Assembly: GCA_964418745.1 (NCBI GenBank)
Contig: CAYQMX010000008.1
Location: 124,001 to 188,000 of the forward strand
Length of the DNA: 64,000 nt
Origin: Scleromatobacter sp964418745
GTDB lineage: Bacteria > Pseudomonadota > Gammaproteobacteria > Burkholderiales > Burkholderiaceae_C
Direction: 5' to 3'
The notes below the pieces were generated by a model. That model did not search any database, was not told where the DNA came from, and worked only from the letters and a program-made list of their open reading frames with translations. Position numbers and translations under genes: made by a program. Positions 1 through 8,519 of the stretch are shown piece by piece. Every line of letters starts with the position of its first letter. Within the stretch, counting starts at the first letter, position 1.

Positions 1-589
1 GGAACAGGTCCGCCGTCGCCGCCGCCAGCTTCTTCTGGGCGGCGGGCGCGAGCACCGGCTGGCCCATCGCCACCTGGGGCCAGAACGCGACGCCCTTGAC
101 GAGGCTTTCCAGCTGCTTGACGGCCAGCGCCGCGTCGCCCGCCTTGAGCGCGCCGTGCTTCTGCGCGGCGCGCATCCAGTCCAGCATGCCGCCGTCCTTC
201 TCGCCCAGCCGCGCCACGATCTCCTGCGCCCGCTCCAGCGAGTGCAGGCCGGCGGCGATCGCCACCCGCGCGAGCGCGAGGAAGTTGTCGTCGGCCAGCA
301 TGGCGAGCTTGCCCTGCAGCAGCTCCAGCAACTGCTCGCGCACCGGCCGCCCGGGCTCGTAGGCCCGCCGCAGCTCGCTCGCGCTGCTCTCCCACAGGAT
401 GTGCAGGATGGCGGCGAACAGCTCGTCCTTGCTCGGGAAGTGGTTGTAGAGCGTGCGCTTGGAGACCTCGGCGCGCGCCGCCACCTTGTCGACGCTGGTG
501 GCCTCGAAGCCGTTGGCGCGGAACTCGACGATGGCGGCCTGGACGATGGCGTCGCGCTTGCGGTCGGTAAGGCGCGTGGGCAGGTTCAT
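1..589 (-). CDS. TetR/AcrR family regulator, partial (C-terminus beyond window)
   Basis: The first 196 residues are visible and the gene runs off the left edge. Residues about 12-58 form a TetR-type DNA-binding domain; the recognition segment reads VAARAEVSKRTLYNHFPSKD. The rest fits an AefR-like ligand-binding domain, but the end is missing. The start at 589 is chosen because the homology begins there. No Shine-Dalgarno precedes it, and a TAAAAT hexamer lies exactly 6 nt upstream, so the mRNA may be leaderless. The gene is divergent from the metallohydrolase at 718, with a near-perfect palindrome between them. It probably represses itself and that neighbour; the ligand is unknown. Confidence 0.9.
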   Translation of the reverse strand, partial: MNLPTRLTDRKRDAIVQAAIVEFRANGFEATSVDKVAARAEVSKRTLYNHFPSKDELFAAILHILWESSASELRRAYEPGRPVREQLLELLQGKLAMLADDNFLALARVAIAAGLHSLERAQEIVARLGEKDGGMLDWMRAAQKHGALKAGDAALAVKQLESLVKGVAFWPQVAMGQPVLAPAAQKKLAAATADLF

Positions 590-611
590 TGCAAAATTTT
601 ACACCAGCCAG

Positions 612-640
612 TTTACTTTTCGACGGATCGGCCATACACT
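612..640 (+). promoter_or_regulatory. Candidate promoter of the MBL hydrolase gene
   Basis: TTTACT (612-617) and TACACT (635-640) are separated by 17 bp, each matching the sigma-70 consensus at four of six positions. The predicted start near 647 falls inside the palindrome at 643-661, the usual geometry for repression by a TetR protein. Confidence 0.5.
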
Positions 641-642
641 GA

Positions 643-661
643 AAACTACACGGTGCAGTTT
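643..661. promoter_or_regulatory. Candidate TetR-family operator (palindrome)
   Basis: A 19-bp inverted repeat, AAACT-n-CAC-n-GTG-n-AGTTT, symmetric except for the marked positions. It lies in the divergent region between the TetR gene and the MBL gene. An additional CAGTTTAC lies at 609-616, so the octamer beginning at 656 occurs twice. Autorepression plus control of the hydrolase is inferred from position only. Confidence 0.6.
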
Positions 662-717
662 ACTTCAAGACCACGCCTGCCCCGCCCGCCGCATTCCACG
701 AGAAGCGAAGCCCGCCG

Positions 718-1788
718 ATGACCTGCCTGTCCGCACGCGCCCGCACCGCCCCGGCCGCCGAATCCTTCCAGTCGCCGCAGCACCGCGACGGCAAGTTCCG
801 CAACGTCGCCCCGCGCCAGGCGCCGGGCCTGCGCAAGACGCTGGGCATCGCGTGGCGGGTACTGACCAGCAAGCCCGCCACCACGGTGCCGGACGCGCCG
901 ATCCCGGTGCGCGCGCTCGACGCCGCCGCGCTCGCCGCCGCGCCGGACGCCAGCCTGTTCCGGCTCGGCCATTCCACGCTGCTGCTGAAGCTGGCCGGCG
1001 AGTTCTGGCTCACCGATCCGGTGTTCTCGGAGCGGGCGTCGCCGGTGCAGTGGGCCGGCCCGAAGCGCTTCCATGCGCCGCCGATCGGCATTGCCGAGCT
1101 GCCGCCGATCAAGGGCGTGATCCTGTCGCACGACCACTACGACCACCTCGACCGCGCCGCCGTGCTCGCGCTGGCGCCCAAGGTCGAGGTGTTCGTCACG
1201 CCGCTGGGCGTCGGCGACCGCCTGGTCGCCTGGGGCATCCCCGCCGCCAAGGTGCGCCAGCTCGACTGGTGGCAGCAGACCGCGCTGGGCGACCTGCGCC
1301 TGGTGGCCACGCCCGCCCAGCACTTCTCCGGCCGCGGGCTGGGCGACGGCGACAGCACGCTGTGGGCGTCGTGGGTGATCCTGGCCGGCGACCTGCGCCT
1401 GTACTTCAGCGGCGACACCGGCTACCACGCCGACTTCGCGACCATCGGCGAGCGCTTCGGCCCGTTCGACGTCACGTTCATGGAGACCGGTGCCTATGAT
1501 GCGCAATGGCCCGACATCCACATGCAGCCCGAGCAGACGCTGCAGGCCCACCTCGACCTGCGCGGCCGCTGGCTGATGCCGTTGCACAACGGCACCTTCG
1601 ATCTCGCGATGCATGCCTGGCACGAGCCGTTCGACCGCATCCAGGCGCTGGCGCACGCGCACGACGTGCCGCTGGCAACCCCGGGCATGGGCGAGCGCCT
1701 GTCGCTGGTGCAGCCGCACGCCGGCGAGCGCTGGTGGCGCGACATCGCGCCATCGGCGCAGTCCCTGCCCCTGGCGCAGGCCCTTTGA
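718..1788 (+). CDS. MBL-fold metallohydrolase (UlaG/NAPE-PLD-like)
   Basis: 356 residues with a metallo-beta-lactamase fold. The metal ligands are visible: HDHYDHLD at residues about 138-145, a later His in TPAQHFSGR, and GDTGYH at about 232. A MPLHNGTFDL segment near the end matches the YjfR/NAPE-PLD-like branch of the superfamily, which contains phosphodiesterases and lactonases. The substrate cannot be read from sequence. The N-terminus (RQAPGLRKTLGIAWRVL) resembles the positively charged entry region of these proteins rather than a secretion signal. It is divergent from the TetR gene and probably under its control. Confidence 0.85.
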   Translation: MTCLSARARTAPAAESFQSPQHRDGKFRNVAPRQAPGLRKTLGIAWRVLTSKPATTVPDAPIPVRALDAAALAAAPDASLFRLGHSTLLLKLAGEFWLTDPVFSERASPVQWAGPKRFHAPPIGIAELPPIKGVILSHDHYDHLDRAAVLALAPKVEVFVTPLGVGDRLVAWGIPAAKVRQLDWWQQTALGDLRLVATPAQHFSGRGLGDGDSTLWASWVILAGDLRLYFSGDTGYHADFATIGERFGPFDVTFMETGAYDAQWPDIHMQPEQTLQAHLDLRGRWLMPLHNGTFDLAMHAWHEPFDRIQALAHAHDVPLATPGMGERLSLVQPHAGERWWRDIAPSAQSLPLAQAL

Positions 1789-1801
1789 CGAAGGCTGCCG
1801 C

Positions 1802-2467
1802 ATGACGATCTCCGCCATCATCACGGGCGCCACCGGCATGGTGGGCGAAGGCGTGCTGCTCGCCTGCCTGGCCGACCCGCGCGTCGGCCGCGTGCTGGTC
1901 ATCAACCGCCGGCCGTCGGGCGTCGCGCACCCGAAGCTGCGCGAGCTCATCCACGCCGACTTCCTCGACGTGTCGCCCATCCAGGCGCAGCTCGCCGGCT
2001 ACGACGCCTGCTTCTTCTGCCTGGGCGTGTCGTCGCTGGGCATGAGCGAGGCCGAGTACCGGCGCGTCACCTACGACCTGACGACGCACGTCGGCCGCAC
2101 CCTCGCGCGCCTGAACCCGGACATGACCTTCTGCTACGTCACCGGCGCCGGCACCGACTCCACCGAGCATGGCAAGACCATGTGGGCGCGCGTCAAGGGC
2201 GCCACCGAGAACGAGCTGCTGCGCCTGTTCCGGCGCGGCGTGATGTTCCGCCCGGGCATGATGCGCGCCACGCCGGGCCAGAAGAACCTGTCGGGCTGGT
2301 ACACGGCCGTCGCCTGGATCTATCCGATCGGGCGCGCCCTGTTCCCGGCCTGGTTCTGCACCCTGCAGGAGGTGGGCCAGGCGATGATCAACGCGGCCGT
2401 GGCCGGCTCGCCGAAGCCCGTGCTCGAGGTGCCGGACATCGTCGCGCTGGCGGCGGCGCGCAGCTGA
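1802..2467 (+). CDS. NAD(P)-binding Rossmann-fold oxidoreductase (atypical SDR)
   Basis: 221 residues. The glycine-rich dinucleotide motif ITGATGMVGEG is at residues 6-16, right behind the start, which supports ATG 1802 over upstream in-frame ATGs that would lie inside the MBL gene. The order of strands and the YVTGAGTDST segment fit the atypical SDR (NmrA/HTATIP2-like) group; a canonical YxxxK pair is not evident. It starts 13 bp after the MBL stop codon and may be cotranscribed with it. Substrate unknown. Confidence 0.8.
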   Translation: MTISAIITGATGMVGEGVLLACLADPRVGRVLVINRRPSGVAHPKLRELIHADFLDVSPIQAQLAGYDACFFCLGVSSLGMSEAEYRRVTYDLTTHVGRTLARLNPDMTFCYVTGAGTDSTEHGKTMWARVKGATENELLRLFRRGVMFRPGMMRATPGQKNLSGWYTAVAWIYPIGRALFPAWFCTLQEVGQAMINAAVAGSPKPVLEVPDIVALAAARS

Positions 2468-2555
2468 CGGCGGCCAGCGCGCCGGGCCGTCCGGACGTAT
2501 GCTGGACGCCGGCCCGCGTGGGCCGACGACCCACCGCCCGAAGGCACGCCCGTCC

Positions 2556-3089
2556 ATGACCGCTCCCGCCAGGCGCCTCGCACTGCCCGCCGTCCTCGTG
2601 CTGATGGGCGTCTCGGGCTGCGGCAAGACCACCGTGGCCCAGCGCCTGGCCGAGCGCCTGCATTGGGCCTTCGAGGAAGGCGACGCGCTGCACCCGCCTG
2701 CCAACGTGGCCAAGATGGCCGCCGGCCAGCCGCTGGACGACGCCGACCGCGCGCCCTGGCTCGCCCGGGTGGCCGACTGGGTCGATGCCCGGCTCGCCGC
2801 GGGCGAGTGCGGTGTCATCACCTGCTCGGCGCTGAAGCGCTCGTATCGCGCGGCGATCGCCCGGCGCGGCAGCGGCGTCGAGTTCGTCTACCTGCACGGA
2901 TCGCGCGAACTGATCGCCGCCCGGCTCGCCACGCGGCACGGCCACTTCATGCCCTCCTCGCTGCTGGCCAGCCAGTTCGCGACGCTGGAGGAACCGGCGG
3001 CCGACGAACCCGCGATCCGCGTCGAGATCGGCGCGGCGCCCGCGGCCGTCGCGGACGACATCGTCGCCGCGCTCGGCCTGCCGCCCTGA
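2556..3089 (+). CDS. gntK: Gluconokinase
   Basis: 177 residues from ATG 2556, chosen because the homology starts there (an in-frame ATG at 2499 adds 19 unlikely residues). The P-loop GVSGCGKTT is at about residues 18-26. It is followed by the family-typical EEGDALHPPANVAKMAAG and CSALKRSYR segments of the GntK/IdnK kinases, and length is normal. It phosphorylates gluconate to 6-phosphogluconate in the cytoplasm. The permease gene follows 15 bp later, and edd-eda for the next steps are in this window at 25400-27893. Confidence 0.93.
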   Translation: MTAPARRLALPAVLVLMGVSGCGKTTVAQRLAERLHWAFEEGDALHPPANVAKMAAGQPLDDADRAPWLARVADWVDARLAAGECGVITCSALKRSYRAAIARRGSGVEFVYLHGSRELIAARLATRHGHFMPSSLLASQFATLEEPAADEPAIRVEIGAAPAAVADDIVAALGLPP

Positions 3090-3104
3090 ACGCGAGGAGA
3101 CCCC

Positions 3105-4511
3105 ATGGCCGCCACCGCCGCCGAACTCGTCCAGCCCGTCCTGAACGCCCACGACACGCAGGTGCTGGTGGTCGCCGTCGTCGGCATCGCGCTCATCGTC
3201 GCGCTGATCGTCTGGCTCAAGCTGCACGCGTTCCTTGCGCTGACCGTGGGCGCCCTGTTCGTGGGCGTCGGCTCCGGCATCCCGCTCGCCAAGGTGACGG
3301 CGTCGTACGAGGCAGGCGTGGGCGGCGTGCTGGGCTACGTCGGCGTGCTGATCGCCCTCGGCGCGATGGTGGGCAAGCTGCTGGCCGACTCGGGCGGGGC
3401 CGACAAGGTCGTCGACACGCTGCTGCGCGGCCGGCCGGCGGCGCAGCCGTGGAAGATGGCGCTGATCGCCGCGATCATCGGCATCCCGATGTTCTTCGAG
3501 ATCGGCCTGGTGCTGCTGATCCCCGTCGTGATGCTGGCGGTCCATCGCTCGCAGGGCCCGGCGATGCGGCTGGGCATCCCGGCCCTGGCGGGCCTGTCGG
3601 TGCTGCACGGGTTCATCCCGCCGCACCCCGGCCCGCTCGCCGCGATCGCCGTCCTGCACGCCAACGTCGGCGTCACGCTGGCCCTGGGGCTGCTGGTGGC
3701 CATTCCCACGGTGACCATCGCCGGACCGCTGTACGGCATGGTGGCCGCCAGGCTGGTGCCCATCGGCGCGGCCGGCGCGGGCTTGGCAGTCACCCAGGAC
3801 GGCGCGGCGACGAGCACGGCGTCGGGCGATCCGTCGCCCACCCACAGCCCGCCGTTCGGCGCGATCATGGCCACGCTGCTGTTCCCGCTCGCGCTGATGC
3901 TGGCCAAGGCCGGCGCCGACATCGGCCTGGACAAGGCCTCGTCGGTGCGCCTGCTGCTCGACTTCGTCGGCGATCCGGTGTTCGCCCTGCTGATGGCCGT
4001 CCTGCTGGCGATGGTGACCTTCGGCACCGCGGTCGGATTCACCGCTGCCGTCCTGGGCAAGAAGATCGGCGCCAGCCTGATGCCGGTGGTCGGGGTGATG
4101 CTGATCGTCGGCGCCGGCGGCGGGTTCAAGCAGGCGCTGGTCGACGGCGGCACCGGGGCGGCCATCGCCAAGATCGCGCTGGCCGCCGGCCTGTCGACGC
4201 TGTTGCTCGGCTGGATCGTCGCGGTGCTGATCCGGCTGGCCACGGGCTCGGCCACCGTGGCCACCGTGACCGCCGCCGGCATCGTCGCGCCGCTGGCCGC
4301 CGGCCTGGCGCCGGCACAGCTGTCGCTGGTGGCGCTGGCGGTGGGCGCGGGGTCGCTGTTCTTCTCGCATGTCAACGATGCCGGCTTCTGGCTCGTCAAG
4401 GAATACTTCGGCATGACCGTGGGCCAGACCCTCAAGACGTGGTCGATCATGGAAACCGTCATCTCGGTCGTCGGGCTGGCGCTCACTTTCGGCCTGTCGC
4501 TGGTCCTGTGA
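3105..4511 (+). CDS. GntP-family gluconate:H+ symporter
   Basis: 468 residues, almost wholly hydrophobic, with about 12-14 predicted membrane segments. GntP-family signatures are visible: the PHPGP motif in HGFIPPHPGPLAAI, the GGGFKQ stretch, and the ending SHVNDAGFWLVKEYFGMT. It imports gluconate or a related sugar acid with protons across the inner membrane. The gene directly follows gluconokinase, so gluconate is the most likely substrate. A low-similarity stretch around residues 225-248 (TQDGAATSTASGDPSPTHSP) is a soluble loop. Confidence 0.92.
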   Translation: MAATAAELVQPVLNAHDTQVLVVAVVGIALIVALIVWLKLHAFLALTVGALFVGVGSGIPLAKVTASYEAGVGGVLGYVGVLIALGAMVGKLLADSGGADKVVDTLLRGRPAAQPWKMALIAAIIGIPMFFEIGLVLLIPVVMLAVHRSQGPAMRLGIPALAGLSVLHGFIPPHPGPLAAIAVLHANVGVTLALGLLVAIPTVTIAGPLYGMVAARLVPIGAAGAGLAVTQDGAATSTASGDPSPTHSPPFGAIMATLLFPLALMLAKAGADIGLDKASSVRLLLDFVGDPVFALLMAVLLAMVTFGTAVGFTAAVLGKKIGASLMPVVGVMLIVGAGGGFKQALVDGGTGAAIAKIALAAGLSTLLLGWIVAVLIRLATGSATVATVTAAGIVAPLAAGLAPAQLSLVALAVGAGSLFFSHVNDAGFWLVKEYFGMTVGQTLKTWSIMETVISVVGLALTFGLSLVL

Positions 4512-4521
4512 TGCCAACAAT

Positions 4522-4536
4522 GCCCGGATTCCGGGC
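4522..4536. terminator. Weak hairpin after gluconate permease gene
   Basis: GCCCGG-att-CCGGGC inverted repeat 10 bp after the permease stop codon. There is no T-run behind it, so intrinsic termination is uncertain. Confidence 0.3.
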
Positions 4537-4661
4537 GGGATCGCCGGCTGGCGACGGGCCGCGCCGCATGCATCGTGTGAAACTACCCGGCTAGCGCTGC
4601 CTGGATCCCTCCGCCCGGGCAAACGACGGACGACGCATCGACGTCGAAAAGGTTCGGACCG

Positions 4662-6563
4662 GTGAACGTTTCCAGCGAGCAGCCGATATCGCCAGGCCAG
4701 GGCACTGCGCGCCCGGTGCGCGACCGCCGCCTCACGCAGGCGATCGGCGCCACCTGCATCGCGATCGCCATCGTCGCCATGCCCGACCTCTATTCCGCGC
4801 GCTGGAGCAACCTGCCGCCGCTTCTCTGCGGCCTGGCCGCCATGACGACGGTCGCGCTGCTGGCGCGCTCCGGCCGCCGCACGGCCGCCGTGGCCGTGAT
4901 GATGGCGTCGCTGCTGGCCATGGTGAGCCTGCTGATGTGGCAGAACGGCGGCCTGCGCGACACCTCGTTGCTGGCCTTCCCGTGCATGCTGGTGTTCGCC
5001 GCGATGCTCGGCCACCGTCGGCTCTATTTCGGCCTGATCGCCGCGATGATGGGCGTGATCGCGACGGTGCTGGTCGTCAACATCACCGGCTGGCACGTCA
5101 ACCGGCTGCCGCCGCTGGGGATCAACACCTTCGTGGACCTGGTCGCCGTGCTGTTCGTCACCAGCGTGGTGGCGTGGCTGATGGCCAGCGACATGCACGC
5201 CGCGCTGGACGCCGTCCACCAGCAGAACGCGCAGATGGCCGCCACCCAGGCGCGCATGGAGATCATGGCCACCCACGACGCGCTCACCGGCCTGCCCAAC
5301 CGCGGCCTGGCGCGCGACCGCTTCGAGCAGGCCGCCGCCGCCGCGCGCCGCAGCGGCCACGGGGTGGCGATGCTGTACCTCGACCTGGACAACTTCAAGA
5401 ACGTCAACGACACGCTGGGCCACGGCTCGGGCGACACGCTGCTGCGCCACGTGGCCGACCGCCTGTGCGCCCTGCTGCGCAATGCCGACACCGTGGCCCG
5501 CCTGGGCGGCGACGAGTTCCTGCTGCTGATGCCCGACGTCGAGGACATCGACGCCGTGGCCGAGATCGCCAACAAGATCGTCGGCGGGCTGATGGCGCCG
5601 TTCGACATCATCGGCATGGAGATCTTCGCCGGCTGCTCGCTGGGCATCACGATGTTTCCCGCCGACGGCAGCGACTTCGACAGCCTGCTGAAGAAGGCCG
5701 ACATCGCGATGTACCGCGCCAAGGAGTCGGGCCGCAACGCGTTCCGCTTCTGGGACGGCGAGATGAACGCCAGCGTCGTCGAGCACGTGGAACTGCTGTC
5801 GGCGCTGCGAGCGGCGCTGGCGCATCGCGAGTTCACGCTGTCGTACCAGCCGCAGTTCGACCTGCGCACCGGCCACCTGATCGGCGCCGAGGCGCTGCTG
5901 CGCTGGCACCACGCGACGCTGGGCAACATCTCGCCGGCCCGCTTCATCCCGCTGGCCGAACGCTCGGGGCTGATCGTGCCGATCGGCGACTGGGTGCTCC
6001 AGGAGGCCTGCGCGCAGGCGCAGCGCTGGCGCCGGGCCGGTTGGACGGACCTGACGATCTCGGTCAACGTCTCGCCGGTGCAGTTCAAGCGCGGCAGCGT
6101 GCAGGCCTCGGTGGCGCAGGCGCTCGCCGACTCGGGCCTGCCGAGCGTCAACCTCGAGCTCGAGCTCACCGAGTCGCTGCTGATCCAGGATTCGCTCGCG
6201 CTGGCCGAGAGCCTGGCCAGCCTGCGCCGCATGGGCGTGCGCTTCGCGATCGACGACTTCGGCACCGGCTATTCCAACCTGGCCTACCTCAAGCGCTTCG
6301 AGGTGGAACGCCTGAAGATCGACCAGACCTTCGTGCGCCGGCTCGCCGACGACGTCCACGACCAGGCCATCGTGCGCGCCATCGTGCAGATGGCCGCCAG
6401 CCTGAACCTGTTCACGGTGGCCGAGGGCGTCGAGGACGACGCCACCCTGGCGCTGCTGGGCGACCTCGGCTGCCAGCAGGGCCAGGGCTTCCTGTGGTCG
6501 CCGGCGGTGCCGGCGGCGGAGTTCGAGGCGTTCCTGGACCGGGTCGCGGTGCCGGCGGCCTAG
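4662..6563 (+). CDS. Membrane GGDEF-EAL cyclic-di-GMP protein
   Basis: 633 residues from a GTG start. Residues about 25-185 hold roughly six membrane helices with no recognised sensor signature. A GGDEF domain follows: signature RLGGDEF near residue 285, with the preceding DNFKNVND metal/substrate region intact. Then an EAL domain with EALLRW near 410, ELTESLL, DDFGTGYSNLAYLKRF and KIDQTFVRRL. Both catalytic centres look intact, so it could make and break c-di-GMP; which activity dominates cannot be read. Its TAG stop overlaps the TAG stop of the convergent MauG-like gene in the tetramer CTAG. Confidence 0.93.
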   Translation: MNVSSEQPISPGQGTARPVRDRRLTQAIGATCIAIAIVAMPDLYSARWSNLPPLLCGLAAMTTVALLARSGRRTAAVAVMMASLLAMVSLLMWQNGGLRDTSLLAFPCMLVFAAMLGHRRLYFGLIAAMMGVIATVLVVNITGWHVNRLPPLGINTFVDLVAVLFVTSVVAWLMASDMHAALDAVHQQNAQMAATQARMEIMATHDALTGLPNRGLARDRFEQAAAAARRSGHGVAMLYLDLDNFKNVNDTLGHGSGDTLLRHVADRLCALLRNADTVARLGGDEFLLLMPDVEDIDAVAEIANKIVGGLMAPFDIIGMEIFAGCSLGITMFPADGSDFDSLLKKADIAMYRAKESGRNAFRFWDGEMNASVVEHVELLSALRAALAHREFTLSYQPQFDLRTGHLIGAEALLRWHHATLGNISPARFIPLAERSGLIVPIGDWVLQEACAQAQRWRRAGWTDLTISVNVSPVQFKRGSVQASVAQALADSGLPSVNLELELTESLLIQDSLALAESLASLRRMGVRFAIDDFGTGYSNLAYLKRFEVERLKIDQTFVRRLADDVHDQAIVRAIVQMAASLNLFTVAEGVEDDATLALLGDLGCQQGQGFLWSPAVPAAEFEAFLDRVAVPAA

Positions 6564-7882
6564 CGCGCGGCGACGCGCCCGGCAGTGCCGACGCGCGGCT
6601 TGTAGCCATCGGTCAGCGTGCCCAGGAAGGCGACGATGTCGTCGATCTCCCGGTCGTCCAGGCGCGGCCGCCCGCCGGGCAGCGGCGCGAACGGCACCTC
6701 GTGCGACACGTTGCGCCAGTAGCGCTGCGGCAGGTCGTCGTAGCCCGGCTTGCCGCCCGAGCGCGGGTACCAGCGCGCCGGCGCGGTGTCGCGCGTGGCG
6801 TAGAAGGCCACCGCGTCGCGCAGCGAGCGGATGGCGCCGTTGTGGAAGAAGCGCTTGCGCAGCGCCACGTTGCGCAGCGAGGGCGTGCGGAACATGCCGC
6901 AGTACTCGGGATGGGCGGCGAGGTCCGTGCGCAGCGGGCCGCACAGGCCCAGGTCGAAGAACCGCGGATCGCGGTTGGCCGGTAGTTCCGGGTTGCGCGG
7001 CACGCCCAGCGCCACGAAGCCGAAGTCGGTGAAGATCGGCGGCCGGTTGGACGCGGACTTGCGCGTGCTCGGATGGCAGCTCGCGCAGTTGCCTTTCTTC
7101 ATGTCGTTGAACAGCGCCATGCCGCGCGCCTCGGCGGGACCGAGCACGGCGTCGTCGCGCAGCCAGGCGTCGAACTTGCTGTCGAACGGATGGAAATCCG
7201 CCGCGGTCTGCTCGTAGGTCTCGAGCGCCACCGTCACCCACACCAGCGTCGAATCCGGATCGTCGAACACGTTCTCGCCGGGCGCGCTGAGCACGCGCCG
7301 GAACTCGTCCGCGTAGCTCGTCGTGCGCAGCCGCTGCACCACGGCCGCGCCGTCGGCGTTGGCCATCTCGTTGACGTCCATCAACGGCATCAGCGCCTGG
7401 TCGTGGGCCGTGTCGACGCGCCCATCCCAGGTGCGGCCGCCGGTGGGCCCCTGGTCGTCGACGCCCTGGGTGACCTCGGACTCGAGGAAGTGCTGCGTGA
7501 ACGCGATCGGCGCGTGGACGTAGCGCAGCGACGGCGTGTTGCGGAAGCCGAGCCGGTCCAGGTTCGGTCCGCCGGGCTGGACGGCGCGGGCATCGGGCGG
7601 GCCGAAGGCGCGCGCCGGGTCGTGGCAGCTCGCGCAGGACTGCCGGCCGGAGGCCGAGTACGCGGGATCCAGGAAGATGCGCCGGCCGAGGTCGGCCAGT
7701 TGCGCCACCGTCGGCCGGTCGCCGTACATCAGGGGGAAGTGGGTCTCGGTGCCGGTGGGCTCGGGCGCGTTGCCCGAGCACGCCTGCGCGAGACGCGCGA
7801 CCGCGAACAGGCTCGCCAGCGCCACCGCGCCAACCGCGAGCGCGTGCAGCGCGCGGCGCGCGCGCGAGGATCCGTGGCGCAT
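6560..7882 (-). CDS. Di-haem cytochrome c peroxidase / MauG family protein
   Basis: 440 residues with an N-terminal hydrophobic signal or anchor (about 11-33). Two CxxCH haem-attachment motifs are visible: CASCH at 83-87 and CASCH at 266-270. The arrangement fits the di-haem CcpA/MauG superfamily; members reduce peroxide or carry out radical oxidation of partner proteins in the periplasm. The start ATG 7882 is 5 bp after the PEP-CTERM gene, so it is the third gene of a minus-strand operon. Substrate unknown; close linkage suggests a function connected to the surface protein or phosphatase upstream. Confidence 0.88.
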   Translation of the reverse strand: MRHGSSRARRALHALAVGAVALASLFAVARLAQACSGNAPEPTGTETHFPLMYGDRPTVAQLADLGRRIFLDPAYSASGRQSCASCHDPARAFGPPDARAVQPGGPNLDRLGFRNTPSLRYVHAPIAFTQHFLESEVTQGVDDQGPTGGRTWDGRVDTAHDQALMPLMDVNEMANADGAAVVQRLRTTSYADEFRRVLSAPGENVFDDPDSTLVWVTVALETYEQTAADFHPFDSKFDAWLRDDAVLGPAEARGMALFNDMKKGNCASCHPSTRKSASNRPPIFTDFGFVALGVPRNPELPANRDPRFFDLGLCGPLRTDLAAHPEYCGMFRTPSLRNVALRKRFFHNGAIRSLRDAVAFYATRDTAPARWYPRSGGKPGYDDLPQRYWRNVSHEVPFAPLPGGRPRLDDREIDDIVAFLGTLTDGYKPRVGTAGRVAAR

Positions 7883-7887
7883 GGCCG

Positions 7888-8502
7888 TCAGCGTGCGCGT
7901 CGTGCGAACGCCAGCAGCGAGAGCCACGCCAGGCCGGCCAGCATCAACGCGCCCGACGCCGGCGCCGGCACCGCCGAGACGGTGCTCGCGTCGACGCGCA
8001 GGCCGAACGACAACGGGCTGCTGTCGTAGTGGAAGCCGCTGTCGCTGGTCGACACCGTGTGCGCCAGCGCGCTCGGCGCGCCGAGGTCGATCAGCGCCGT
8101 CCCGTCCAGGGTGTCGCCGCCCTGCACCTCGAACTCGACCCAGTAGCTGGCGCCGCCCGCGACGTTCCAGCCGGTCAGGCCGGACACGCCGTTCCAGCCG
8201 TCGCCGGCGAACGTGGCGGTCGTGGTGTACAGCAGGCTGCCCGGGCCGACACCGCCGTCGTTGGCGAACAGGGAGATGTCGAAAGTCTCGCCGGCGGTGC
8301 CGGCCAGGACGTGGCCCTGGATCGCATCGATGGTCGAATCGCTGGCGAAGCTGATCTGTCCGGCGACCCAGTCGGCGCTGTCGAAAGCGAGCGAGCCGAC
8401 CGCCTGGCCGTCGGGGGTGCCCGTGTCGACGACGGTGGTGGCGTGCGCCGGCAGCGCGCAGGCCGCGGCGAGGCAGAGCGAAGCGAGAAGCGTCTTGGTC
8501 AT
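7888..8502 (-). CDS. PEP-CTERM-type sorted exported protein
   Basis: 204 residues. Signal peptide at 1-22 (cleavage after ALPAHA). The C-terminus has the exosortase sorting tripartite: a VPAPAS motif (a variant of VPEPA), a hydrophobic helix, and a basic tail AFARRAR. The middle is a small beta-rich domain (WVAGQISFAS, SYWVEFEVQGGDTLDGTA) like the domain of other PEP-CTERM proteins carrying discoidin/choice-of-anchor-type folds. The start is ATG 8502, with AGGA 6 nt upstream. It implies an exosortase and exopolysaccharide system elsewhere in the genome. Confidence 0.85.
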   Translation of the reverse strand: MTKTLLASLCLAAACALPAHATTVVDTGTPDGQAVGSLAFDSADWVAGQISFASDSTIDAIQGHVLAGTAGETFDISLFANDGGVGPGSLLYTTTATFAGDGWNGVSGLTGWNVAGGASYWVEFEVQGGDTLDGTALIDLGAPSALAHTVSTSDSGFHYDSSPLSFGLRVDASTVSAVPAPASGALMLAGLAWLSLLAFARRAR

Positions 8503-8519
8503 GGTGCGTTCCTGCCGGC

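Noticed and set aside
2388..7781. A 1797-codon open frame on the minus strand
   Set aside because: It is antisense to the gluconate and GGDEF-EAL genes; the composition (Arg/His/Gly-rich) is that of an opposite-strand shadow in high-GC DNA, and no domain is recognisable.
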